Part shown: piece by piece, positions 55,606 to 64,000 of the stretch | Position numbering within the stretch: the stretch's first letter is position 1 | Layout of the letters: every line of letters begins with the position of its first letter | From: Lineus longissimus | Taxonomy: Eukaryota > Nemertea > Pilidiophora > Heteronemertea > Lineidae | NCBI RefSeq assembly: GCF_910592395.1 | Contig: NC_088325.1 | Coordinates: 5,425,501 to 5,489,500 of the forward strand | DNA: 64,000 nt | Reading direction: 5' to 3' | The notes under the pieces: model-generated | Told to the model about the DNA's origin: nothing | Databases searched by the model: none | The model's input: the letters and a program-made list of their open reading frames with translations, nothing else | Position numbers and translations under genes: made by a program

Positions 55606-56862
55606 ATGGCAACAGGATATTTATTAAATACCGAAAGGGCACATAAGATTCCACTTGGTTTAAAAGCTGAGAGGCAGCATCATATCATTACTCATAACCC
55701 CTCATCTGCAAATCCCAAAGAAACACTGTATGTTAGAATACCGGCATTGCGAGAGAATACATTCTTTGTACCTAAATCTCTTTATCTGTCTGCTGATGTA
55801 ACCATTTCTGGTGATTCTAAAAATAGTGTTGTAAATAATCTTGGTAGAAACCTGATTTCAAAGATGGTGGTTAAGTGGGGAACAGAGCAGATATTTGACC
55901 TTGACGAATACAGTCATTATTCTACATTTAAAGATCTGTGGTTTACAGAAGAAGAAAGAAATGATAGAGTTTTTCAGGGTATTCAGTCAAAAAATCTTAG
56001 AGAATTAAGATCAGGAGTCGCTGAAGCTGATGTCACTGGAGAAACAGCTAATGAAAAGACTTTAAAGAAAGTGTTTGACAAGAAGTACAAAATACCATTA
56101 GATTTTGAACTATTCCATCATCATGCTCCATTTTACAAGTTTCCAATTCAAGAAGATGTTATCATTGAAATAACTTTAGCACCAAAGGAGGAAATCATAG
56201 TCACCACAACCACAGCTAGCATGGGCTACAAACTAGAGAATATTTGTTTTGAATACGACACGGTTACTAATAAGATGATTGCTAGTCAATTGAGTAACAA
56301 GTACAATTCTGGATTCTCAATATTTTATGATTGGGTAGACCATTTTAAGACAGTCAATGTTACTGCTAATGAAACACTAATTAATGAGAACATCAACTTT
56401 CCAAGAATGTCTATTAAAGGATTATTATTACTATTTGTGTCTGACTATGTAGATGGAGCTAGAGATTCAGAGAAGTTTGAAAACCCTAACATAAGTAAAG
56501 TGCAGATCACAATAGAGGGTGTTGCCAATCAGGTGTTCCCAGAAGGAATGAGAATGATGGATCAATGGGAGGAGATCAAGAAACATTTTATGTCTGAAGA
56601 TTTGAAGAAAACTCATGACTGTAACATGACCATGGAGAAATACTATGGTGATTCTAATCACTATGGTTTATGGTTGGACCTGAGAACTTCTGAGGATAAT
56701 CGCCTTCACGGATCAGGAAAGAAGCTCCAGAACACAAAAGATGGTATTCAATTATCTATTACAAAGAAATCTGGAAAGGGACCATACAAAATGCACATAT
56801 TCGTGGTTTCTGACGCCCAGGTAAACATCCAGAATTCTCAGATTGCTTCACTCCAACACTAA
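55606..56862 (+). CDS. MCP: Major capsid protein, intact (C)
   Basis: The only uninterrupted major capsid gene in the window, 418 aa. Two beta-rich halves fit a double jelly-roll: the first with LYVRIPALR and NNLGRNLISKMVVKW, the second with the MSIKGLLLLFV strand and, near the end, a GPYKMHIFVVSDAQV strand. It should form the hexagonal capsid lattice. Start ATG follows AGTAAATAAATAGAAA, identical in all three copies. Differs from the A and B proteins by only a few residues. Confidence 0.93.
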   Translation: MATGYLLNTERAHKIPLGLKAERQHHIITHNPSSANPKETLYVRIPALRENTFFVPKSLYLSADVTISGDSKNSVVNNLGRNLISKMVVKWGTEQIFDLDEYSHYSTFKDLWFTEEERNDRVFQGIQSKNLRELRSGVAEADVTGETANEKTLKKVFDKKYKIPLDFELFHHHAPFYKFPIQEDVIIEITLAPKEEIIVTTTTASMGYKLENICFEYDTVTNKMIASQLSNKYNSGFSIFYDWVDHFKTVNVTANETLINENINFPRMSIKGLLLLFVSDYVDGARDSEKFENPNISKVQITIEGVANQVFPEGMRMMDQWEEIKKHFMSEDLKKTHDCNMTMEKYYGDSNHYGLWLDLRTSEDNRLHGSGKKLQNTKDGIQLSITKKSGKGPYKMHIFVVSDAQVNIQNSQIASLQH

Positions 56863-56941
56863 GGTGTTGCAAGAACAAAAGTTCGCTCCAACACTGAATA
56901 CTAGATAAATGAGTTTTACTAGTGATTTTCTAAGTAATTAA

Positions 56942-57178
56942 ATGGATACACCAGGAAAGAAAGATATCATAAATACACTGTATCAAAGTTTACTGTTGGC
57001 ATCAACAACAATTGGTTACTCTATGTTACTGAAAAGGTTCTTGAGAATCAATATTGGTCCCCCAAGTCAGGCCGACCTAGAGGAAATTCTTAAACTGGGA
57101 GGAACTGTAGCTATTAGTAATGGAACATTAGAGTACCTTTACGATCAAGGAATCCTACCCAGAAATATTATGAAGTAA
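56942..57178 (+). CDS. 78-aa small membrane protein (C)
   Basis: Intact, differing from A at one residue (Asp for Asn in the PPSQA(N/D)LEE segment). Hydrophobic stretch near residues 14-27. Starts in AATTAAATGG, 79 bp after the capsid stop. Confidence 0.76.
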   Translation: MDTPGKKDIINTLYQSLLLASTTIGYSMLLKRFLRINIGPPSQADLEEILKLGGTVAISNGTLEYLYDQGILPRNIMK

Positions 57179-57235
57179 GAATAATTTACTTATTTGATAA
57201 AAGGTAAATTTGAAAACGAAAATTTGCTTAAGTAA

Positions 57236-58001
57236 ATGGTTACTGTAATGAACATAGATTCAAGTGACTATCCAGATCAGAGTTCAAGTGATTTAACAGT
57301 CAATCTCAAGACTGAAATTCAAGATGCATGTAGCATCACTTTAACTTTTGCAGTAATACCTTGTACATTCTACAACATAGGTGCAGCCAGAGAATAACCG
57401 AATCAAAGTTAAGGGGTTTGATGTGGCAGAGATTACGCTACCAGATGGTCTTTATGACCTACAGAGCTTTTCAAAAGTATTTGCGGATAAGTTGAAAGAA
57501 AATAGTATGAGTAGAGGTGCTGTCAGATTTGACCTTGAAGAACCAACAGGTAAGGCCATCTTACACTTCCTAAAGAGAAAAAATGAGGCGCATTATCAGA
57601 TCTATTTTCTTGGTAAAAGTAATGAATTATTTGGCATGAAATCAGAATGGCCTTACCCTTTAGACAATAAAAGTAAGGATGATGTTGTAAGCGAGAAACC
57701 CATCAATTTTAGACCAATTAACCATTTTGTTTTTCACTGTGACATAATCGAATCTAATAGTGTATTAAGTAATGGTGAAGCATCTGATGTGCTAACCACA
57801 AGACCAATAAAGGAAGCTAATTTTGGGGATTTAATAGCATACACATTTGAGAAACCAATAGCAATTCCCTGTAAACCAAGATTCAATAAGCTGAATATTC
57901 GCTTAACTGATGAAAAAGGTGAAATCATCGATCTTAATGGTCATAATGTACAGTACCAATTGGTATTAACTCGAGCTATGCTCTCAGGGACACATCATTG
58001 A
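57236..58001 (+). pseudogene. mCP: Minor capsid protein, 2-base deletion (C)
   Basis: 766 bp against 768 in A and B. At about 57389-57392 two bases are missing from the CAGGGAGAATAACC block, stopping the first frame after about 50 codons; the remainder is open to 58001. Sequence on both sides otherwise matches the intact A copy. Confidence 0.88.
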
Positions 58002-58023
58002 AATTAAAATTCATTGGAATTAA

Positions 58024-58482
58024 ATGGCTGGCATTGGCATGTTATTTGGATCTGCAATAATCAATGGATTAGCATTCACTGGATCCGGTTACCTTTTTAA
58101 AAAACTAGACAAGAATGGCTATGAGACTGAAGTGAAAAGACATGATTTGGCTCAGGAGCAATTACAAAAAGCTTCAACCGAATGGGATGAGCATAGGAAA
58201 AGTACCATTGACTTCGTTAATCTTGAATTAAAGAGAGAAAGAGACGCTTCTATTGATTTTAACAATACTGATTCAGCACTTACTGTTTACAATCATTTAC
58301 ATCCAGAAAGAACTATTGTACTACCTCAGCGACCACAATTAAGTGATTACTACCAACCTAGTGATGAAATGAAGAAATACGAGTACCTATGGATTATCCT
58401 AGGACTTAGTGGTTTAGGGTTAATAATTTATTATTTTACTAGGGTTAGAAAGACTAAGACAACTGATCGGACACAGTCCTGA
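58024..58482 (+). CDS. 152-aa two-TM Polinton protein (C)
   Basis: Intact; nearly identical to A, with two substitutions. Same N-terminal hydrophobic and C-terminal TM layout. Starts in AATTAAATGG. Confidence 0.8.
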   Translation: MAGIGMLFGSAIINGLAFTGSGYLFKKLDKNGYETEVKRHDLAQEQLQKASTEWDEHRKSTIDFVNLELKRERDASIDFNNTDSALTVYNHLHPERTIVLPQRPQLSDYYQPSDEMKKYEYLWIILGLSGLGLIIYYFTRVRKTKTTDRTQS

Positions 58483-58526
58483 TGATCGGACACAGTCCTG
58501 AGAGCATAGCTCGATGAGAAGCGGGA

Positions 58527-59147
58527 CTAAGATTTTTGATGTGAAAGAGTAAATCCAAATGGATGTTGTAGTCTAATGATCAGTTTTGATCCTTTTTTCA
58601 TCTTAAGTTCTTCTATGTAGTACTGTCTTTTCTCCTTAGGAATAACACTGTTTTCTTCTAAGGCATCTTTCATGGCTGATTCATCCTTATTAAAAAATAA
58701 TACTAAAATTCTTATGTTCTCTCTGTAGTCCTTGACAACTGAATTGTACTTCTGAACTAGTAACCAAACAGTGAGATTGTAGTGCCTGCCGGAAAAGGCA
58801 AGATTACATAACTCGGACACCTTCTTTTTTGTGTCTCTCAAATTAGCACAGTCATCAATGAGGAATAATGTGTTAGAACCAGCAAAGGTCAGAGTAGCAA
58901 ACTGAAGCACAAGGTCCAAATTACTGGCCACAGCTTCGGGATTAACTATGTAGACGTTCTTGTCTTGATAAATCCATTTCCTTTCATATGTCTTATTGTT
59001 GAAATATGTTGGACAGAAAATTACTATGTTCTGGAACTTGTGCCGATACTCCTTTTCTAAGAGGTCAAGGGCAAAATATGTCTTACCACAATTGGTAACA
59101 CCAGAAATTAACATATTGTGTGGCTCGTAAATAAATACTTCACTCAT
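58527..59147 (-). CDS. ATP: A32-like DNA-packaging ATPase (C)
   Basis: 206 aa, same protein sequence as B across Walker A (GVTNCGKT) and Walker B (LFLIDD). Start codon 4 bp from that of the integrase on the other strand. Confidence 0.93.
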   Translation of the reverse strand: MSEVFIYEPHNMLISGVTNCGKTYFALDLLEKEYRHKFQNIVIFCPTYFNNKTYERKWIYQDKNVYIVNPEAVASNLDLVLQFATLTFAGSNTLFLIDDCANLRDTKKKVSELCNLAFSGRHYNLTVWLLVQKYNSVVKDYRENIRILVLFFNKDESAMKDALEENSVIPKEKRQYYIEELKMKKGSKLIIRLQHPFGFTLSHQKS

Positions 59148-59151
59148 TTAA

Positions 59152-60245
59152 ATGAATGTAAAGGATGACACACAGCAGTATCTAAGGGATTTGTACTACA
59201 ACCCTGAGAGTCCCGTGGCTTACAGTTCTTTGAGTAAGATGTGGAAACAGGTCAAGGAAGATGGTAAACTTATTAAAAAAAAAGAAGTGAAAGAATTTCT
59301 AGAAACACTACCAACTCACCAACTACACAAACCGGCCATTAAGAAATTCACCTTCAGGAAGACAATGGTATCGTACATCGATCAACAGTGGCAAGCAGAT
59401 CTTGTGGATATGCAGAAATTCGAGAAACAAAATAAAGGCAACAGATTCATTTTAACAGTCATAGATCTATTTAGTCGTTTTTCTTGGGCTCTAGCAGTTA
59501 AGAGTAAGAGGGGAGAAGAAATCAGAGATGCATTTAAAGTGATATTTGAGGAAGCAAAACCAACGAAAATCCAGTTTGATGACGGTAAAGAATTTTACAA
59601 CAAACACTTCAAGGAACTCTTAACAGAAAATGACATAGAATGGTTCTCCACAAAATCTGATAAGAAGGCAGCAGTAGTAGAGAGATTCAATAGAACCCTT
59701 AAAGAAAAATGTGGCGTTATTTCACCGCTAAGGAGACTGACAAGTGGATTGACGTTCTGGATGACCTGGTCAGCGGCTACAATAACACATTTCACTCATC
59801 AATAGGTATGAAACCTGTAGACGCCAGAAAGATGGAAAACGAAGGAACAGTGTGGTACAATCTTTACGGTCTTCACCTCAAAGAGACATTTGGTGATCCA
59901 AAGTACAAAGTAGGTGACAGTGTAAGAATTTCAAAGTACAAGTCCATTTTCGGTAAAGGTTACATGCCAAACTACACTGAGGAGGTGTTCCAAATCAAAC
60001 AGATCATATTTACTCACCCTATCGTCTACCAGCTTGAGGATTACCACAAAGAAGAAATTCAAGGATATTTCTATGAAGAGGAATTGAGCTATGTTCCTAA
60101 TCCTGACCAGCTAGAGTACAAGATCGAGAAAATCCTAAGGTACAAGACCAGTAAAGGCAAGAAATACGGATTAGTGAAGTGGAAGGGTTACAGTGATAAG
60201 TTCAATGAATGGTTACCAGTTTCTGATATCAAATCATTGAAATGA
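59152..60245 (+). pseudogene. INT: Integrase with chromodomain, frameshifted (C)
   Basis: Homologue of the B integrase without the 27-bp mini-repeat. The A run at 59705-59709 has five A where B has six, so the frame shifts just after the catalytic Glu (VERFNRTLKEK); the remaining core and the chromodomain continue in the next frame to 60245. A homopolymer site such as this is a usual place for read error. Confidence 0.9.
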
Positions 60246-60333
60246 AATAAAGTCTCTAAAGTGACTTAAGTCACAAGAACAAGTTCGAAAAACGTAATTT
60301 AAAAAAAAAATGTCCTACTAAATAAAGAAAGAA

Positions 60334-61493
60334 ATGGATGGAGCAATATTTGATAATCAAAATGGTATGATGAATCAAAATGATATGATGAATCAGAATA
60401 ATATGATGAATCAGAATAATATGATGAATCAGAATATTCAGAAGTTTTTGTATTATTTGCATCAAAATAATATGTTAAATCAAAATCTTATAAATCAGAT
60501 TATGTTAAATCAAAATATGATAAATCAGTTTATCTTAAATCAAAACATGGAAAATCAAAATATGATAAATCATAATAATATGATGAATCAAAATATGGAA
60601 AATCAGAATATGATAAATCAGAATAATATGATAAATCAAAACATGGAAAATCAACCTACAATTTATTGTGTTAAGTGCTGTGAAAATAAACCTGAAATTA
60701 ATTTTGAAAAGAACAGGCGTAATAAACTACTTGATTACTGTAAAGAATGTGGTTCAAGTAAAATCAAGGGATGTAATAAATGTTATGAAAATAAATTACT
60801 AAGTGATGGTGAATTTGGTAAAGACGGAAATAGAGGTAACTGCAGATCATGTTTTAATTCATATTACAAAAAGGATTACCTTGACCAAAATGGTAATAGA
60901 GACAGACACAAAATTAGAGTTGGTCTAAACCGCATTTCTAAGGGAGAGTGTAAAGGTAATTCCTCATTTAATCTAGGATGTACAGACAGTTTCTTCTCAC
61001 AGTGGTTAAAGTACCAGAGGAGTCTATCTCCAATAGGACAAAGTCCCGAGAACAGAGTTCGAATAGTAGAAGAAGAGTTGGATCATGTCTTACCAATCAA
61101 GGAATTCAAAGATAAACCTGAACTGTGCTTTGCTTGGTTTAACATTAGACCAATGTCTAAAACACAAAACAGACAGAAGAGTGCTAAAGTAGACTACACA
61201 CTATTTAAGGATCAATTGGATAGGTCAATGGATTTCATGGTAAAAATGAGAAGTGAAAACTGGTTTGTCTTTCGAGACCAGGATGTAATACCAAATTGGA
61301 AAATAGTGATATCACAGCATTTCGGGATTATCTTCGTGATGAAAATATGATTCTGCTTGATAGATTATCGAATTTAAATAATAACATGAGAATGAACCAG
61401 AACATTAACATATGTAGTCAGACAGAAATCATAAACGAGATGATTAAGTTGAATAATAGACTTGAAAGAAATTTACTCTTTGCAGTGAATTGA
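60334..61493 (+). pseudogene. Zn-knuckle/HNH protein with Asn-rich N-terminus (C)
   Basis: The best-preserved copy: 331 normal codons from ATG 60334, then a one-base loss in GGG (61324-61326) moves the last ~55 codons to another frame (to 61493). Residues 1-108 are NQNM/NNMMNQN repeats, a low-complexity, prion-like tract. Then four CxxC knuckles (about 110-170) and an HNH-type motif (LDHVLP...FNIRPM...NRQKS, about 255-295). Putative element endonuclease; not seen in the standard Polinton core set. Confidence 0.8.
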
Positions 61494-61512
61494 TTTTATT
61501 TTACTTAATTAA

Positions 61513-61800
61513 ATGAATAGAACTTGGGGTTACACAAAACGACCACGTAATTGGAAAGAAAGATTAGAACGATTTCATAGAGAATTAGAGGCAGAAGTAG
61601 AGTCAAAGTTGGAGCCTGGTCCCGAAAAACCTTTAAAACCTGCTGTGCCTGCTGGGACAGAAAAACCTGCTGGGACAGAAAAACCTGTTGGGTCAGAAAA
61701 ACCTTTAAAATTTAATGTACTTCAAAAACCTGTAGTGTCTGTAGGATCAACACTAAACACTAGAAATGACAGAACAACTGATTCTAGTTATTCCCACTAA
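61513..61800 (+). CDS. Basic, Pro-rich 95-aa protein (C)
   Basis: As 28419-28679 in B but with additional AGTEKP units (nine residues longer). Starts in TTAATTAAATGAAT. Confidence 0.7.
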   Translation: MNRTWGYTKRPRNWKERLERFHRELEAEVESKLEPGPEKPLKPAVPAGTEKPAGTEKPVGSEKPLKFNVLQKPVVSVGSTLNTRNDRTTDSSYSH

Positions 61801-61804
61801 TTAA

Positions 61805-62464
61805 ATGGATGGAGACAATAAGGTTTATCCAGATTTAAGTAATTTAAATTCTGAAAGTCATTTGAACTATGAAAGGTCTGAAAAGCATACAGAAAGTAAC
61901 CCTCAGGCTTTCAGACTACAACAAATATGTGAGGTTAAGAGTTTCTTAGAAAGCGAGATTGAATTTAGAAGAAAGATATTTTCAAAGTACAAAAAAGCAT
62001 TTAGCGTAATTACTGGCATTAGCCATTTCCTTAATTTAACTAGCGTAGCAGCCGGCTCTGTTGGTGTTTCCGCTCTAGCTGGTGTCATCACGGCACCGAT
62101 AGGCTTAGCTTTGGGTGGCGTAACAATAGGTAGTGCCATTATTTCATCAGCCTTAGGCTGGGAGAAAAAGAATATTCTAAGGAAAATTGAAAAGCATGAG
62201 AATATCAGAATGTTGGCAATTTCAAAACTGAACACAATCAATGATTTGGTTAGTAAAGCCTTAACCGATTCTCACATATCTACAGATGAGTTTACTTTGA
62301 TTCTCAAGGAGAAGGAGAAATACATTTCGATGAAAAATGCCATTAGGAAAAAACAAAGGGAGGCAAGTTCAGCTGTTGATGTAGAGTCTTTAAAGAAGAC
62401 TTTTTTAGAAGAAGGAAAAAAACTAGCACAGACAGAGATGCTAGAAAAACTAAAAGTTCAGTAA
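61805..62464 (+). CDS. 219-aa protein with Gly/Ala-rich membrane segment (C)
   Basis: Intact homologue of 28684-29343, with the same hydrophobic centre and the same GGA AAA AAA C run near the end (A7 at 62416-62422). Confidence 0.75.
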   Translation: MDGDNKVYPDLSNLNSESHLNYERSEKHTESNPQAFRLQQICEVKSFLESEIEFRRKIFSKYKKAFSVITGISHFLNLTSVAAGSVGVSALAGVITAPIGLALGGVTIGSAIISSALGWEKKNILRKIEKHENIRMLAISKLNTINDLVSKALTDSHISTDEFTLILKEKEKYISMKNAIRKKQREASSAVDVESLKKTFLEEGKKLAQTEMLEKLKVQ

Positions 62465-62595
62465 ATCAAACAGGACCCGGACTACGTCCTAATCCTAATG
62501 TGGTGTATCACTATCACTATTATCATGACTTCGGTGTTAGGGATGAATTTCACCAAGTAACACTACCATCAGCACCACCCTATTCATTAGTTTAA
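62422..62595 (+). other. Possible -1 frameshift extension with PSAP tail (C)
   Basis: The -1 frame from the A7 run is open for 57 codons to TAA at 62593, adding a tail ending LPSAPPYSLV. No ATG lies in it. Shorter than in B because mini-repeats are absent, yet in the same frame. Confidence 0.45.
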
Positions 62596-62599
62596 TCGA

Positions 62600-62690
62600 G
62601 CTCTGCTCTCAAGACGAAGTCCTAATCGAACTTTGTTCTCTGGACGTAGTCCGACTAGGACAAGGTCCAGAGAGCAAAGCTCTACTCAAG
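62600..62690. repeat. Mini-repeat cluster before PolB (C)
   Basis: Units TCGAGCTCTGCTCTCAAGAC, GAACTTTGTTCTCTGGAC and GGACAAGGTCCAGAGAGCAAAG between the convergent genes; B has the expanded 206-bp array in this place. Confidence 0.85.
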
Positions 62691-64000
62691 CGAAGTTTGA
62701 ATCGCTGTAATCTATGTAGCCTTCATAATACATTCCAAATGGTAAGGTGCTTATTCCATCTTCAAGTATGAACCTCTTGTCATTAAAAGGACTGAGGCTT
62801 TTTTTGTCAACTTCTTCCAAATAGATTTGGTGTTTATCTGATCTTAAGTGTCTCATCTTGTGGTAAAATGACCTACTCTTTTCAAGACAATCAACATAGT
62901 CATCAAATGAGATATTTCTCCTTACTACATTCTTGGCAATACCCTTCAATTTCTTAGAATCGTAATCTTTTGTCAAACTCTGTTCTCGGGACGTAGTCCC
63001 AGTCGAGCCTTGCTCTCCAGACATAGTCTTGGTCCTGTAAGCGTACATCTTACTTCTCAGGGCAATGAATTCAGTCATCTCTACTCCTCCTAGCTCATCC
63101 TTAAAGTAGCCTGGTACCTTCTTCTTACTGGTATCATAGAGTGGATGATCTTTTGGATAATTACTGAAGTCAAAATAGTGTTTCAACTCCTTTAAGTCTT
63201 TAGTTAAGTCATCAGTATTAATGTTAAGTACAAAGGAATCTGTATCTAGATACAGCAGTTCAATATTTTTCTCACCAAAGTACGGTTGAAGAACTTCATA
63301 ATAGAATTCATACATTAATAATTTAGACAATTCAAGTACTGAAGCTCCTATGTAGATTGGTTTGTTGAATTTCATTGATGTTTTCCTCATGCTAATAGCA
63401 GCATTATGTTCGTCAAATACGCATATCGATGAAAACCTGGGATTGGCCATTACATTCCTGGCTCTCTCCCCGTCCGATACAAATTCAATTTCAACCCTGT
63501 TCCTTACATTCTCACAAGTTTTTCCATAGAACGCATTGTTCATCAGTTTAAAATAGTCTTTCTCAAAATCAGTCTTAGAATCCATACGTCTTTTAGTGTT
63601 AAAATCAATGTATGGTGCTAACCACTTTGATTGTTTAAAGCTTATCACTGAATGAACCCTCTTAAGTACCATTCCGTGCTTTAGGTAAAATTGTAGCATT
63701 CTGTAATGCACTATGTAATTAGTTTTATCCTTTTGTGTTAGTATTAGTTTCTCTACATTTGATCTTTTATCATCGCCCAGTAACTCTCTCTGGTAAGGAC
63801 TTAATTCATCATCTTCAATAAAGAGAGATTCGGGACAGAATGGAAAGTTCCTTGACTTAAATTTAATATTTCCTGGATACTCCAAATCAACCTCTAAAAT
63901 GTAGCCTACTTCACTATCACTTGGAATTGCCATAATCTGCTCTTTACTGATAACATTCATGTTAAGTCGAGCTTTGTCCTGAGAGCATAGCTCGAGAGGA
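62686..64000 (-). CDS. POLB: DNA polymerase B, C-terminal part (C)
   Basis: Open from the window edge to the stop at 62686. Contains polymerase motifs B (NNAFYGKTCEN) and C (YLDTDSF); motif A and the exonuclease lie outside. It carries one 30-bp mini-repeat (TGTTSREQSL region, about 62975-63005) absent from B, and shares the ELCSQDKARLN mini-repeat peptide at 63962-63995. Confidence 0.93.
   Translation of the reverse strand, partial: PLELCSQDKARLNMNVISKEQIMAIPSDSEVGYILEVDLEYPGNIKFKSRNFPFCPESLFIEDDELSPYQRELLGDDKRSNVEKLILTQKDKTNYIVHYRMLQFYLKHGMVLKRVHSVISFKQSKWLAPYIDFNTKRRMDSKTDFEKDYFKLMNNAFYGKTCENVRNRVEIEFVSDGERARNVMANPRFSSICVFDEHNAAISMRKTSMKFNKPIYIGASVLELSKLLMYEFYYEVLQPYFGEKNIELLYLDTDSFVLNINTDDLTKDLKELKHYFDFSNYPKDHPLYDTSKKKVPGYFKDELGGVEMTEFIALRSKMYAYRTKTMSGEQGSTGTTSREQSLTKDYDSKKLKGIAKNVVRRNISFDDYVDCLEKSRSFYHKMRHLRSDKHQIYLEEVDKKSLSPFNDKRFILEDGISTLPFGMYYEGYIDYSDSNFA

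Larger units (their letters stand above)
54771..64000 (+). mobile_element. Polinton C, partial
   Basis: Starts at AGAATATATG (54771) and runs past the window end within PolB. Gene order is as in B. It has an intact major capsid gene and ATPase; minor capsid, integrase and HNH genes have small deletions. Compared with A it carries a ~510-bp extra segment at 55020-55530. Confidence 0.95.

Noticed and set aside
62465-62580. Stop-codon readthrough of the 219-aa gene in zero frame
   Set aside because: In B the zero frame soon meets TAG within a mini-repeat, whereas the -1 frame is open in both copies.

Overview
The window is animal (metazoan) genomic DNA carrying three copies of one Polinton/Maverick family, a virus-like self-synthesising DNA transposon. 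Spliced immunoglobulin/fibronectin exons with phase-1 introns, LINE remnants, tRNA-derived SINEs, MITE-like palindromes and minisatellites make the host a metazoan, probably a marine invertebrate. The species cannot be told from the sequence.

Layout. (1) 1-3791: Polinton A, minus orientation, cut by the window start; it shows the packaging ATPase, a two-TM protein, minor capsid protein, a 78-aa membrane protein, major capsid protein and one terminal repeat. (2) 3792-21949: host DNA rich in repeats (dispersed and tandem repeats, a DNA-transposon-like unit at 13.08-15.14 kb, a LINE fragment at 16.5-17.4 kb, minisatellites). (3) 21950-41067: Polinton B, a complete 19.1-kb element with 6-bp target-site duplications (GTTGTG), inserted into a 60-bp minisatellite. 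(4) 41074-54770: host DNA with a seven-exon Ig/FN3 receptor-like gene (43.7-50.5 kb), LINE remnants, MITE-like units and a 2.1-kb unit with ~140-bp terminal inverted repeats. (5) 54771-64000: Polinton C, plus orientation, cut by the window end inside PolB.

Polinton gene set, read in B: major capsid, 78-aa membrane protein, minor capsid, 152-aa two-TM protein, A32-like ATPase (opposite strand), retroviral-type integrase with chromodomain, Zn-knuckle/HNH protein, Pro-rich protein, 219-aa membrane-active protein with a possible frameshifted tail, protein-primed-type DNA polymerase B (minus), a second minor-capsid-like protein, then five minus-strand genes (single-TM protein, Gln/Asn-rich protein, Zn-ribbon protein, coiled-coil/membrane protein, C-terminally anchored protein). 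Together they cover replication (PolB), integration (INT), genome packaging (ATP) and capsid formation. No adenovirus-type maturation protease was recognised.

Points of most interest: (a) a ~25-30-nt double-hairpin mini-repeat scattered through the Polinton, inserted in frame into many genes and present or absent at given sites between copies; (b) TAAATG at or just before almost every Polinton start codon, like a poxvirus late initiator; (c) each element end is a ~130-bp imperfect palindrome; (d) an open -1 frame after an A7 run that adds a conserved tail with a PSAP motif. Each copy has different gene breaks. All indel breaks are net deletions or equivalent to them, mostly one base, so assembly error must be considered before calling them decayed.
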